Positions 29,909-38,899 are shown, numbered from the stretch's first letter. The stretch is 64,000 nt of DNA from Pseudomonas cerasi (GCF_900074915.1 NZ_LT222319.1:2043001-2107000), one strand, 5' to 3'. Program-made: numbers and translations. The notes: a model not told the origin generated them from the sequence alone.

Positions 29909-30907
29909 TTATTTACCCGGATAGATCTGGTCGAACACCCCACCATCGATGAAATGGGTCTTCTGCACCATGCGCCAGTCACCGAAGGTTTTCTCCACCG
30001 AGAGGAAGTCCACTTTCGGGAAGCGATCGGTGTACTTGGCCAGCACCGCCGGATCACGTGGGCGCAGGTAGTTTTTGGCAGCGATTTCCTGGCCTTCCGG
30101 GGACCATAGGTAGTTGAGGTATTCCTCAGCCAGGAGGCGGGAGCCTTTCTTGTCCACGACCTTGTCGACCACACTCACCGGTGGCTCGGCTTCTGCCGAC
30201 ACGGAGGGATAAACCACTTCGAACTGATCGCGACCGAATTCGCGGGCGATCATTTCTGCTTCATTCTCGAAGGTGACCAGCACGTCGCCGATCTGGTTGG
30301 TCATGAACGTCGTGGTCGCGCCACGGCCGCCGGTATCAAGCACCGGCACATGGCTGAACAGATCACCGACGAATTTCTTCGCCGCCGCTTCATCGCCACC
30401 TTTTTTCAGGGTGTAACCCCATGCCGAGAGGTAGGTGTAGCGGCCGTTGCCCGAGGTTTTCGGGTTGGGCACGATGACTTCCACGCCATCCTTGATCAGG
30501 TCCGGCCAGTCTTTGAGGGCCTTCGGATTGCCCTTGCGCACAATGAACACCGTGGCCGACGTGAAGGGCGCGCTGTGGTTCGGCAGGCGGCTGACCCAGT
30601 CTTTCGGCACCAGCTCGCCGTTGTCGGCCAAGGCGTTGATGTCGGTGGCCATGTTCATGGTGATCACGTCAGCCGGCAGCCCGTCGATGACCGAACGCGC
30701 CTGCTTGCTCGACCCGCCGAAGGACATCTGCACGGTCACATCTTCATTCTTCTCGGCTTTCCAGTGTTTCTGGAAGGCGCTGTTGTAGTCCTTGTAGAAA
30801 TCACGCATCACGTCATAAGAGACGTTGAGCAGCGTTGGAGCTGCCTGGGCAGCGCTGGCAAAAGCCAGGCCGGCGGCCAGTAGCGAGGCGGCGAAGAGTT
30901 TATTCAC
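29909..30907 (-). CDS. sbp: Sulfate ABC transporter periplasmic substrate-binding protein
   Basis: The GTG start at 30907 is preceded by AAGGACC and gives NKLFAASLLAAGLAFASAAQA, a clean Sec signal peptide, and a 332-aa protein of normal length. The open frame upstream has no such site. Family marks are LLNVSYDVMRDFYKDYN, QMSFGGSSKQARSVIDGL, NPKTSGNGRYTYLSAWGY and VTFENEAEMI. It binds sulfate or thiosulfate for CysTWA-type import. The transporter genes are not adjacent, so it acts with a distant permease. Confidence 0.93.
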   Translation of the reverse strand: MNKLFAASLLAAGLAFASAAQAAPTLLNVSYDVMRDFYKDYNSAFQKHWKAEKNEDVTVQMSFGGSSKQARSVIDGLPADVITMNMATDINALADNGELVPKDWVSRLPNHSAPFTSATVFIVRKGNPKALKDWPDLIKDGVEVIVPNPKTSGNGRYTYLSAWGYTLKKGGDEAAAKKFVGDLFSHVPVLDTGGRGATTTFMTNQIGDVLVTFENEAEMIAREFGRDQFEVVYPSVSAEAEPPVSVVDKVVDKKGSRLLAEEYLNYLWSPEGQEIAAKNYLRPRDPAVLAKYTDRFPKVDFLSVEKTFGDWRMVQKTHFIDGGVFDQIYPGK

Positions 30908-31010
30908 TGCAGGGTCCTTGAGATGAAGAGTCGTGTGACAAGCCTGATGGCGTAATGCCGCGACACTATCAGCATCGCGCCTGCGGTTTAAAGACCGAAA
31001 AGATCTTTGC

Positions 31011-31844
31011 TTATGCCTTGTGCTCGGTTTTTTTGAACAATTGATTGCCACATCTTGAGCAGAACGCCGCGCCATGCTCGTGAAGGTTTTTCGAGCACAC
31101 GGGGCAGTCGTGTTTCAGTTGCTCGCCGCGCATGGCATTGGCCAGCTCGGCGGTGAATATCCCGGTAGGCACGGCGATGATTGAGTAGCCGGTAATCATC
31201 ACCAGCGAAGAGAGCATCTGGCCGAGCGGGGTCTTGGGCACGATATCGCCAAAGCCCACCGTCGTCAGGGTCACGATAGCCCAGTAAATGCCCTTGGGAA
31301 TACTGGTGAAGCCATGCTCTGGGCCTTCGATCACGTACATCAGCGTGCCGAACACCGTGACCAGTGTAGACACGGTGACCAGAAACACGATGATCTTCTG
31401 CTTGCTGCCACGCAGCGCCGCCAGCAAATAGTTGGCCTGGCGCAGGTAGGTGCCGAGCTTGAGCACCCTGAAGATCCGCAGCATACGAATGATCCGCACG
31501 ATCAGCAGGTATTGAGCATCGCTGTAATAGATCGACAGCACGCCGGGCACGATGGCCAGCAGGTCCACCAGCCCGTAGAAACTGAATGCGTACTTCAGCG
31601 GCCGTGGCGAGCAATAGAGGCGCAGGATGTATTCGATGGCGAACATCAGCGTAAAGCCCCATTCGATCCATGCGAAAAGCATCGCGTAATCACGATGAAT
31701 ACTCTCGATGCTGTCGATGATAGTGACCAGCAGACTGAGCAGAATCGCGACCAGCACCGCCTTGTCAAACATCCGCCCGGCAGGCGTATTGGCCTCGAAA
31801 ATAACAATATGCAACCGCTCGCGGCGGCTGAGAGAGCTGTCCAT
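31011..31844 (-). CDS. Voltage-gated-type potassium channel with C-terminal zinc ribbon
   Basis: The 277-aa protein has six membrane helices. S4 is arginine-rich (VRIIRMLRIFRVLKLGTYLRQ in parts, ~115-138). The pore helix and K+ filter are TLTTVGFGD near residue 195. S6 ends IFTAELANAM. The cytoplasmic tail (~240-270) carries two Cys-x-x-Cys pairs, CPVC and CSRC, in a zinc-ribbon arrangement (CPVCSKNLHEHGAAFCSRCG). It would be an inner-membrane K+ channel, with the ribbon a possible redox or metal sensor. The tail after the pore is short and lacks a RCK or cyclic-nucleotide domain. Confidence 0.9.
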   Translation of the reverse strand: MDSSLSRRERLHIVIFEANTPAGRMFDKAVLVAILLSLLVTIIDSIESIHRDYAMLFAWIEWGFTLMFAIEYILRLYCSPRPLKYAFSFYGLVDLLAIVPGVLSIYYSDAQYLLIVRIIRMLRIFRVLKLGTYLRQANYLLAALRGSKQKIIVFLVTVSTLVTVFGTLMYVIEGPEHGFTSIPKGIYWAIVTLTTVGFGDIVPKTPLGQMLSSLVMITGYSIIAVPTGIFTAELANAMRGEQLKHDCPVCSKNLHEHGAAFCSRCGNQLFKKTEHKA

Positions 31845-31906
31845 GGTGCTTCCCGAATCAAAGATCGGGTGAGCCTAGGAGCATGGATCGGCAAGTGCAA
31901 GCACAC

Positions 31907-31932
31907 AAGCGAGCTTGCTCGCGAAGAGGTCG
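31907..31932. repeat. Pseudomonas REP-type palindrome
   Basis: GCGAGC-TT-GCTCGC (31909-31922) within AAGCGAGCTTGCTCGCGAA resembles the common REP element of P. syringae and P. fluorescens. It lies upstream of the K+ channel gene. Confidence 0.7.
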
Positions 31933-31993
31933 TTACAGCCGCGTAAAGGTGACCTGAGCCGACCCCCAATCCACCTGATATCGCAGAACCGCC

Positions 31994-32048
31994 GTGTGAC
32001 GCAGTGCATCACGAACTACATTCCCACGCTGGAGCGTGTGAACGATAA
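31994..32048. repeat. Dispersed double-hairpin repeat, copy B
   Basis: GTGTGACGCAGTGCATCACG is followed by CATTCCCACGCTGGAGCGTG and GAACGATAA. It shares order and sequence with copies at 13246-13300 and 43252-43309. The first palindrome is degraded here (GTGACGCAGTGCATCAC). It lies within the leader region of the downstream acetyltransferase gene. Confidence 0.8.
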
Positions 32049-32078
32049 TCCGGGTAGTGACTGACACGGGGAGTAAAC

Positions 32079-32621
32079 ATGCAGTATGCAGGCGAAGGCT
32101 TTTCTCTCAGGATATTGGCATTTGATGATGCCGAGCTGATCAGCCGTTATGAAAACACCCATCGCCAGCATCTGCAGCCCTGGGAACCGCTAAGGGACGA
32201 TGACTATTTCATCCTCGAAAACACCCGATCAAGGGTCCAGCAGCAATGGGAAAGCATGCAGACCGGCAGCGCGGTCTTTTTCCTCATAACAGCTCCGGGC
32301 GGCGAATTGCTGGGACGCTGCAGCTACACCAACATCGTGAGAGGCGCTTTCCAGGCCTGCAACCTCGGCTTCTCACTGGCAGAAACCGCTCAGGGGCAGG
32401 GCTTGATGAAAAGATCGCTGGAAGTCACCAATCGCTACTGTTTCGAACAGATGGGGCTGCATCGAATTATGGCCAGCCACATGCCAGTCAATGTACGCAG
32501 CGAGCGACTTCTGCAATCACTCGGCTTCGAAAAGGAAGGGCAAGCGCGCGCCTACCTGAAAATTGCCGGTGTCTGGGAAGACCATGTCCTCAGAGCACTG
32601 ATCAATCCGAACCACGCCTGA
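32079..32621 (+). CDS. GNAT acetyltransferase, RimJ type
   Basis: The 180-aa protein has a GGGGAG ribosome site upstream. It follows the RimJ/RimL pattern: [41 protein letters not shown], acetyl-CoA loop [16 protein letters not shown] (~105), [20 protein letters not shown] and [17 protein letters not shown]. RimJ acetylates the N-terminus of ribosomal protein S5; relatives act on other protein N-termini or small molecules, so the substrate is uncertain. Confidence 0.85.
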   Translation: MQYAGEGFSLRILAFDDAELISRYENTHRQHLQPWEPLRDDDYFILENTRSRVQQQWESMQTGSAVFFLITAPGGELLGRCSYTNIVRGAFQACNLGFSLAETAQGQGLMKRSLEVTNRYCFEQMGLHRIMASHMPVNVRSERLLQSLGFEKEGQARAYLKIAGVWEDHVLRALINPNHA

Positions 32622-32641
32622 TGGCGTGGCGAACGCGCATC

Positions 32642-34075
32642 CTACTGCTGCGCCACGTCATCCTTCTCCCAGCCGCCGCCGAGAGCCAGAAACAGATTGA
32701 TCTGCCCCATCGCCACCTGAGTGTTGGCCTCTGCCATCTGCGCGCGTACGTCGGTGTAAGTGCGCGTGGCTTGCAGGTCGGCGAGGAACGAGGCGCGCCC
32801 GGCCTGATAGAAGCGGTGCGTCTGGTCAGCCGCTTCTTTGGCAGATTGCTCGGCTTCTCTGAGGGCGTCGCGGCGGTCGAGCAGGGCGGTGTATTGCGCC
32901 AGGCCAGTCTGGGTTTCACGGATGGCGTTGAGTACCACACCATCAAAGCGCGCAAGGGCCGCCTGCGCCGAGGCTTCGGATTGATGGATGCGGGCGCGCG
33001 AGCCATTTGACGGGATGGTCCAGTTCAGCAACGGGCCGAAGCCCCAGCGATTGGCCGCCGGTTTGCCGAGGTTCTCGATCAGGCCGGTGGTGCCAATGCT
33101 CGCACCGATGCTGATGTCCGGATACAACTCGCCGGTGGCAACGCCGATATCGGCAGTCGACATCGCCAGATGGCGTTCAGCCTGACGCACATCCGGGCGG
33201 CGTTTGAGCAGTGCTGCGCCGTCGCCCACAGGAATGACCTGCGCAATCTGCGGCAACTGGTTGCAGGCGCTTACCCCGGCGGGCAGTTGCTCGACAGGTT
33301 TGGCCAGCAACATCGACAGGCGAAACATCGCGGCCTGACGGCGCGCTTCGTAACGGGGCATTTCGGCGCGCAATGACTTGAACTGCGTCTGCGAACGAGT
33401 GACCTGGGTTTCATCGCCACGCCCGGCATCGCGCAGGCGCTGGTTGAGGGTCACGCTCTGTTGTTGCAGGTCCAGCGATTCGCGGGCGATATCGAGCTCT
33501 TCGTTGGCGGCACAAATCTGCGTGTAGGCGCGCACCACATCGGCGACCACTGTGATACGTGCCGTATCCACCGCCGCCTGATTGGCATCGACATTGGCCT
33601 GCGCCGCCTCGATGCCACGCTGCAAGGTGCCGAACAGATCGAACTGGTACGAAGTGGTCAGACCCACGTCGCCGACATTGGCCACCGGCACCTTGTCGGT
33701 CAGCAGAAACGCCTCGCCGGACTCCTGCACGCGCTGAGCGCCGATCTTCGCGCCGTTGGTAAAGCCGCCAGCCGCCTCGGCTTCCGAGGTCTGATAGCGA
33801 GCACGCTGCAGGTTGGCGGCGGCGATGCGCAGGTCGGTATTGGAAGCGATGGCCTGGCGCACCAGCTCATCCAGCCGCGCATCCTGATACAGACGCCACC
33901 AGTGCGCCGGCACCGGGGCGGAAACCGTGTTGACCGAGCGGCCAGCCAGTTCACCCTGCAGGTCCGGACGGTTGATCGCGCCCTCCTTGGGCAACCGGTA
34001 ATCCGGGCCGACCATCTGGCAGGCCGACAGCACGGCGGTAAAGCCGAACGCGGCCACGCGTAAAGCACGTTTCAT
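32642..34075 (-). CDS. RND/EmrAB-type outer membrane efflux lipoprotein (OprM/NodT family)
   Basis: The 477-aa protein has lipobox LSAC at residue 19 (AAFGFTAVLSACQMVGPDY). Two repeated outer-membrane-efflux domains follow, with long helical hairpins (DLRIAAANLQRARYQTSEAE; QTGLAQYTALLDRRDALREAE) and LKRRPDVRQAERHLAMSTADIG. It forms the trimeric outer-membrane exit duct. It overlaps the HlyD gene by 4 bp and is the last of five genes (marR, FUSC, DUF1656, HlyD, OMF), which together make an aromatic-acid or drug efflux pump. Confidence 0.92.
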   Translation of the reverse strand: MKRALRVAAFGFTAVLSACQMVGPDYRLPKEGAINRPDLQGELAGRSVNTVSAPVPAHWWRLYQDARLDELVRQAIASNTDLRIAAANLQRARYQTSEAEAAGGFTNGAKIGAQRVQESGEAFLLTDKVPVANVGDVGLTTSYQFDLFGTLQRGIEAAQANVDANQAAVDTARITVVADVVRAYTQICAANEELDIARESLDLQQQSVTLNQRLRDAGRGDETQVTRSQTQFKSLRAEMPRYEARRQAAMFRLSMLLAKPVEQLPAGVSACNQLPQIAQVIPVGDGAALLKRRPDVRQAERHLAMSTADIGVATGELYPDISIGASIGTTGLIENLGKPAANRWGFGPLLNWTIPSNGSRARIHQSEASAQAALARFDGVVLNAIRETQTGLAQYTALLDRRDALREAEQSAKEAADQTHRFYQAGRASFLADLQATRTYTDVRAQMAEANTQVAMGQINLFLALGGGWEKDDVAQQ

Positions 34076-34956
34076 CGGCTGCGCTCCTGCGTGTCGTCGA
34101 TGATCGATACCGTCGCGGTACGTCCGGCAATCATGCGGAAGTCGGCGGGCACGTCATCGAAGGCGATCCGCACTGGAATCCGCTGCGCCAGACGCACCCA
34201 GCTGAAAGCCGGGTTGACGTTGGGCAGCAGGTTCGAGCCACTGCTGCGGTCGCGGTCTTCGATACCGGCAACGATGCTCACCACATGGCCGGTCAGCCGC
34301 GCGTTGTCGCCGATGACGCGGATGTCGACGCCCTGGCCGACATGGATGCCATCGAGCTTGGTTTCCTCGAAATAGCCGTCGATGTGGAACGACGTCGAAT
34401 CAACCACCGAAAGCACTGGACGCCCGGCAGTGACGAACTCATGTTCGCGGGGCGCGCGGTCGTTGAGGTAGCCGTCCACCGGGCTGCGTATCACCGAGCG
34501 ATCCAGGTTCAACTGCGCGGCGTCCACTGCAACCTTTGATTCGCCCAGTGCGGAAAGGGCTCGGGCTTCGCGTGACTGGCTTTCTTCCAGTTGTTCGCGG
34601 GCGACCAGATTGCCCAGGCCACGGTTACGTTTGTTCTCACGGCGTGCCTGCTCCCAGGTTTCCTGACGTTCGGCGACCGTCGCCTGCGCCTGGCGCAGTG
34701 CCAGACGGAAGCGGTCCTGATCGATGGTGAACAGGACCTGGCCCTTGTGCACGGGCTGGTTGTCAGTGACTTCGACCTTCTGGATCAGCCCGGAGACGTC
34801 CGGTGCGATTTGCACGATGTCGGCGCGGATATGCCCGTCTCGCGTCCACGGTGCATACATGTAATACATCACCATGCGCCATACGACCACGGCGGCCAGG
34901 GTGACAACCAGCAGGGTCAGGACCACGCGGCCCAGTGTCAGTATCGGTTTTTTCAT
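34072..34956 (-). CDS. HlyD-family membrane fusion protein (AaeA/EmrA type)
   Basis: The 294-aa protein has an N-terminal membrane anchor (residues ~8-30), a lipoyl/biotinyl-like domain (IAPDVSGLIQKVEVTDNQPVHKGQ in parts, ~48-72), a helical hairpin (AQATVAERQETWEQARRENKR) and a barrel domain (SVVDSTSFHIDGYFEETKL; VGQGVDIRV). It bridges the inner-membrane FUSC protein to the outer-membrane channel across the periplasm. It overlaps its neighbours by 4 bp on both sides. Confidence 0.92.
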   Translation of the reverse strand: MKKPILTLGRVVLTLLVVTLAAVVVWRMVMYYMYAPWTRDGHIRADIVQIAPDVSGLIQKVEVTDNQPVHKGQVLFTIDQDRFRLALRQAQATVAERQETWEQARRENKRNRGLGNLVAREQLEESQSREARALSALGESKVAVDAAQLNLDRSVIRSPVDGYLNDRAPREHEFVTAGRPVLSVVDSTSFHIDGYFEETKLDGIHVGQGVDIRVIGDNARLTGHVVSIVAGIEDRDRSSGSNLLPNVNPAFSWVRLAQRIPVRIAFDDVPADFRMIAGRTATVSIIDDTQERSR

Positions 34957-35162
34957 GTCATCAGGTATCGACTTAGAGTATCCACGGCGCCGAGCAACAA
35001 AGCGTATAGACCTACGTTGAACAAAGCCCGGTGCCAGACCAGACGGTAGAAGTGGGCACGCGACAGCACCGCATGCACGACAAGAAACAGCAGATAGGCG
35101 ATGCCCATCATCGCCAGAAACGTGGGGATGAAGATCCCGCTGATATCCAGATCACCGATCAC
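34953..35162 (-). CDS. DUF1656 small membrane protein
   Basis: The 69-aa protein has two membrane helices: FIPTFLAMMGIAYLLFLVVHAVL and FNVGLYALLLGAVDTLSRYL. Small proteins of this family (AaeX-like) sit between the FUSC and HlyD genes of aromatic-acid efflux operons. The molecular role is unknown. It overlaps both neighbours by 4 bp, which supports expression as a fixed subunit of the pump. Confidence 0.9.
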   Translation of the reverse strand: MIGDLDISGIFIPTFLAMMGIAYLLFLVVHAVLSRAHFYRLVWHRALFNVGLYALLLGAVDTLSRYLMT

Positions 35163-37246
35163 AGGGGCGCTCCATCGATGTTATGCGGCAGTTGCTCGGT
35201 CAGTTCCCCGCCCACGGTGACGATTTCGACCCCCGGCAGCAGCGCCAGGCGCAGGCCGCTGAGAGCATGCAGCAGGTGCAGTCGGGCCGGGTTGTCGCCC
35301 ATCTCCTGATCGGTCAGTGAACGGCGTGCGCGGTCCATGGCCATCAGCAGGCCCCTGGGCGCGGGCAGTCGTTCACCGGCCTTGCGGCACTGTTTGAAAT
35401 AGCCGCTGACTTCGTCGATCACCTGACGCAGCAATACCTGAGCCGCAGGCGTGGCGCGGCGGGTGTAGGCCAGCAGGTCGAGCATGTTCAGCGCGACGCG
35501 CAGCTCACGCAGGGCAATCCCGGTGTCCTGAGCGGTGAGCGTCAGGCGCGGCAATTGTTGCATCAGGCGGTCGAGCATTTGCACGCCCATGCGCCGGTGT
35601 TCGGCCAGAGAAGCGTTTTCACTGAGGCTGGCGATGTCACGCCAGCTGAAACGGGTCAGACGCTTGACGGCCAGTTCGACGCCGAACGGGCGGAACACCA
35701 GGGTCCAGATGAAGGCGAACAACAGCCCGGCAGGACCCGCCAGGTTGGAGTTGAGGAAGTTCATGAAGTCCGCGTCATAAGCGCTCTGGATGCTGATGAA
35801 CGACGAGGTGTTGACGATGGTCAGCAGCGTGCCGAGAAAGAAGCGCGGTTGCACGGTCAGGGTACCGACGCAAATGAACGGCACGGAAAAGGCCAGCACC
35901 AGCATCGGGAAGTCATGCAGGTTGGGCAGCACCACGAACAGGTACAGGCTGGCGAACACTACCGAGAGCAGGGTCCAGAAGAAGAACCGGTAGATTTGCG
36001 GAGCAGGGTCGTCCATGGCAGCGAAGAAGCTGCACGACACCGCTGCCAGTGCCACGGCACTTGCGCCGTCTTTCCAGCCGAGCAGAATCCATAACACCGA
36101 CGCAGCAATGATCGCCAGTACTGTCGAAGTCACCGAATAGAGCATCAGGCCGCGGTCGAGAAACGGGGTCAGCCGGCCCAGGCGCCAGTGGCGATAGACC
36201 GCGCGCCACTGTGACTGATCGTCGGTCTTGATCGCGTATTGCAGGGTTCGGCAATCCAGCCACAGGTCGATCCACTCACCCAGCCTGAACAGCGTATTGG
36301 ATAGCAGGAGTTGATCGCGATCGTCCAGTTGCGCGGAGTCCGGTTGCAGGCTCTGCAAGTCGCGGTGCAACTGTTGCCATCCTTCCAACTGCGGCGCGTC
36401 GGCAGTGCTTTCGAGCCAGTCACAAGCCTTTTGCAACAAGGGCTTGATGCTGGCCAGCAGCTCGGGCGTGCGCCGCTCCAGCGCCCACAGCGCGTCATCC
36501 AGCGCATCGATGACCGGCAAGAGGTGGATCATCCGGCCGCGCAGTTCATTGGCGTTGCGCACGGTTTGCTTACGGGCGCCTTCGTGGCTCAACTGGCCGA
36601 TCATCATTTCCAGCGAGTTGAAGCTGCCGACCATCGAATTGCGCAGCGTGCCGATTTCTTCGGGCTGACAGGTACGGCTGATAAAGCGCTGACTGTAGGT
36701 CGCGGCATCACTGAACCATTTCTCCGTGGTGGCCTGAAACACAGGTGCCAGGCGCCTGGGCCAGAACATCGCACCTACGACGGCGGCGCAGATGATGCCG
36801 AGAAAAATCTCTTCGGTACGCGACACCGCGATGTCGAACACAGCCTGCGGGTTGTCGACCACCGGCAGCGAAATCAGCGGCATGGTGTAGCCGGCCAACA
36901 TCAGGGCGTAGCTGTTGGCGGTGCGCAAGTGCAGGGACAGAAACAACAGGGTGCCGGTCCACAGCCCGACCACTATGGCCAGCAACAAGGGCGTTTGTAC
37001 GAACATCGGCACCAGCAGCACCGACGCCGCAGCACCGGCCAACGTCCCGGCCGCTCTGTACAGCGCCTTGGAGCTGGTCGGGCCGACGAAGGGGCTGGAG
37101 ACGATGTACACCGTGGCCATCGCCCAGTAGGGGCGGGGCATTTCCATCAACAATGCGATGTACAGCGCCAGCATCGACGCGCCGAAGGTGCGCACACCGT
37201 AGAACCAGTCACGTGCCGGCGGAACGCTGGAGAAAAATCCGTTCAA
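35159..37246 (-). CDS. FUSC-family inner-membrane efflux transporter (AaeB-like)
   Basis: The 695-aa protein has the duplicated layout of fusaric-acid-resistance proteins. One block of about six helices lies at residues 15-170 (MALYIALLMEMPRPYWAMAT-like, GTLAGAAASVLLVPMF, MLAGYTMPLISLPV). A cytoplasmic helical region follows to ~370. A second membrane block spans ~375-540, then a helical C-terminal domain (SGYFKQCRKAGERLPAPRG). It exports aromatic or organic acids, with HlyD and OMF partners encoded next to it. Its start overlaps the marR stop by 4 bp. Confidence 0.92.
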   Translation of the reverse strand: MNGFFSSVPPARDWFYGVRTFGASMLALYIALLMEMPRPYWAMATVYIVSSPFVGPTSSKALYRAAGTLAGAAASVLLVPMFVQTPLLLAIVVGLWTGTLLFLSLHLRTANSYALMLAGYTMPLISLPVVDNPQAVFDIAVSRTEEIFLGIICAAVVGAMFWPRRLAPVFQATTEKWFSDAATYSQRFISRTCQPEEIGTLRNSMVGSFNSLEMMIGQLSHEGARKQTVRNANELRGRMIHLLPVIDALDDALWALERRTPELLASIKPLLQKACDWLESTADAPQLEGWQQLHRDLQSLQPDSAQLDDRDQLLLSNTLFRLGEWIDLWLDCRTLQYAIKTDDQSQWRAVYRHWRLGRLTPFLDRGLMLYSVTSTVLAIIAASVLWILLGWKDGASAVALAAVSCSFFAAMDDPAPQIYRFFFWTLLSVVFASLYLFVVLPNLHDFPMLVLAFSVPFICVGTLTVQPRFFLGTLLTIVNTSSFISIQSAYDADFMNFLNSNLAGPAGLLFAFIWTLVFRPFGVELAVKRLTRFSWRDIASLSENASLAEHRRMGVQMLDRLMQQLPRLTLTAQDTGIALRELRVALNMLDLLAYTRRATPAAQVLLRQVIDEVSGYFKQCRKAGERLPAPRGLLMAMDRARRSLTDQEMGDNPARLHLLHALSGLRLALLPGVEIVTVGGELTEQLPHNIDGAPL

Positions 37247-37695
37247 GCCTGGCCCCCGTGTTCGCGCTGCGCCGCATCAGCAAAGGCCTGTAACACACGC
37301 AAGGTGGCCTCCAGATCGGCAGGCTGCAGACCTTGCAGCACTTCGGCGCGCAAGCGGGTCAGCTCGGCTTCGATGGAGCAGGCCAGTGCGCGACCTTTGC
37401 GAGTCAGGCTCAAGGCCTTGGCGCGGCGGTCATTCGGGTCTTCAGTGCGGCAAACGATATCGGCCTTGCACAACTGGTCGAGCAGACGCACCAGCGTCGG
37501 GCTCTCCATGCCAGCCGCCTGGGCGACTTTCACCTGATGTGCGCCATCGCCCAGACGCGCAATGGCCAGCAACGGACCTGCGCAGGCTTCGGAAATGCCA
37601 TAGGTCACCAGCGTGTTCTGGCAGATGCGTCGCCATTGGCGAGACGCGGCCACCAGGCCACTGCTGATTGTCCGATGCAGGGATTCGACAGACAT
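37243..37695 (-). CDS. MarR-family transcriptional regulator of the efflux operon
   Basis: The 150-aa winged-helix protein has a recognition helix region (HQVKVAQAAGMESPTLVRLLDQL, split) and wing DIVCRTEDPNDRRAKALSLT, the classic MarR DPNDRR motif. It is the first gene of the operon it presumably represses. A strong inverted repeat lies 28-69 bp upstream of its start. Effectors of such regulators are usually phenolic compounds, here perhaps the exported substrate. Confidence 0.92.
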   Translation of the reverse strand: MSVESLHRTISSGLVAASRQWRRICQNTLVTYGISEACAGPLLAIARLGDGAHQVKVAQAAGMESPTLVRLLDQLCKADIVCRTEDPNDRRAKALSLTRKGRALACSIEAELTRLRAEVLQGLQPADLEATLRVLQAFADAAQREHGGQA

Positions 37696-37710
37696 GGAAA
37701 CACCAGGAAT

Positions 37711-37764
37711 TTAGTTAGGAGCGATATTGTTAGCAGGGAGATAAATAGCTTGCTAACTAATATC
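37711..37764. promoter_or_regulatory. Candidate MarR operator
   Basis: Nested inverted repeats are present. TTAGTTAG (37711-37718) pairs with CTAACTAA (37753-37760). GATATTGTTAGCA (37723-37735) pairs with TGCTAACTAATATC (37751-37764), with one inserted base. The site covers the expected promoter region directly upstream of marR, as for autorepressing MarR proteins. Confidence 0.7.
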
Positions 37765-37791
37765 CCGTAACAACTGCTTACAGTCAACCCG

Positions 37792-37817
37792 AAGCCGCCC
37801 GGCGGAGGCGCTTTTTT
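37792..37817 (+). terminator. Terminator-like hairpin without an assigned gene
   Basis: AAGC(C)GCC pairs with GGCGCTT, with one bulged base and a 7-nt loop, and is followed directly by TTTTTT. No coding gene precedes it on the plus strand, so it might end a short non-coding transcript divergent from marR. Confidence 0.5.
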
Positions 37818-38230
37818 AACCCGGCGAAAGCGTATTTCGAGGAGGCGTAGCGTTGATGAAGGGGCGAATTTGTCAGTTTCAAGTGCCATAAGTTCATTTT
37901 TCATGAAGATAATTGCTACCGTCTGTCGGTAATTTGCGGCTTTTTGCGCTGTATCGGCCTCGATACATTCAAAAAAATGACGCGCTTCGCAAAACACTTC
38001 TTCACGTTAATCAACGCTTACAGCTTGGTGGTGGCACATAGCCTCATCGCAACAATTGACATCGTAATGATGGCGTCGGCTATCTTTAGACGTTTTGTTG
38101 ACGCCAAAGCATTGTCGATGCTGTTTAAAAAATAAACGATTCAGCCGATAGTCTGGATGACCAAACGGGCCAGCACACCCGTTCCAGAGCCATTCAGTTG
38201 GTGCGCGATGCGCACCTTGCGAGCTACGCC

Positions 38231-38899
38231 ATGATCGACCTTGCTACCTGGAATCTCTCCGTCCCTGTCGGAAGCCCTGCGACCATCATCGAAACCCCCA
38301 AATTGGTAAAGGGCTATCGGGATGGCTATTTCCAGTCCGGGGATACGCTGTTCTTCTGGGCACCGGTGACGGGTTCAACCACCGAAAACGCCAAGTACCC
38401 GCGTTCCGAATTGCGCGAGACGACGTCGGACGGAAGAGTCTTCAACTGGGCCTACTCTAGTGCCGACAACTTTCTGCGCGCGACCCTGGAAGTCGATCAG
38501 GTGCCTTCCAGCGGCAAGATCGTGATCGGTCAGATTCACTGCTACCAGAGCACCGAACCGCTGCTGAAGGTGGAGTATCAGTACAAGGAGAAGCTGCAGA
38601 CCGGCAATATCGTCGCCAAGTTTCGTCGTACGCCGGACTCGGAAATCGAGGTCATCAACATCGCCCAGGGTGTGCCGCTCAATAAGCAGTTCAACTACAC
38701 CATCAACCTGTCGCCGTCTGGCGATCTGACGGTGAATGCCTTCGACGCAGTCTGGTACGCCAAGCTGGATTCAGCCTGGGCCAGCAAACTGTTCTATTTC
38801 AAGGCAGGGGTCTACACCCAGGACAACACCGGCTACACCACGGAAGGCGGCTCGGCCACGTTCTACAAGCTGGCCATTGCCCACGAGAAAAAGAATTGA
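38231..38899 (+). CDS. Polysaccharide lyase family 7 alginate lyase
   Basis: The 222-aa start MIDLATWNLSVPVG at 38231 was chosen to match the family. An upstream frame adds 11 residues without a clear ribosome site. The PL7 catalytic motifs are all present: RSELRE (~59), QIHCYQ (~111) and the C-terminal YFKAGVYTQ (~196). It cleaves alginate by beta-elimination in a jelly-roll fold. There is no signal peptide, as in the similarly sized P. aeruginosa enzyme PA1167, so the enzyme may be cytoplasmic or released by lysis. It is monocistronic. Confidence 0.92.
   Translation: MIDLATWNLSVPVGSPATIIETPKLVKGYRDGYFQSGDTLFFWAPVTGSTTENAKYPRSELRETTSDGRVFNWAYSSADNFLRATLEVDQVPSSGKIVIGQIHCYQSTEPLLKVEYQYKEKLQTGNIVAKFRRTPDSEIEVINIAQGVPLNKQFNYTINLSPSGDLTVNAFDAVWYAKLDSAWASKLFYFKAGVYTQDNTGYTTEGGSATFYKLAIAHEKKN

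Larger units (their letters stand above)
37696..38230. other. 535-bp gap between marR and the alginate lyase gene
   Basis: It holds the MarR operator and promoter at the left end and a terminator-like hairpin at 37792-37817. About 400 bp follow in which I see no credible gene. The region 37980-38140 is AT-richer. The lyase promoter should lie near the right end. Confidence 0.6.

Noticed and set aside
36311..37537. 408-codon plus-strand frame over the FUSC gene
   Set aside because: Overlaps two genes with convincing families on the other strand. Low-complexity translation.
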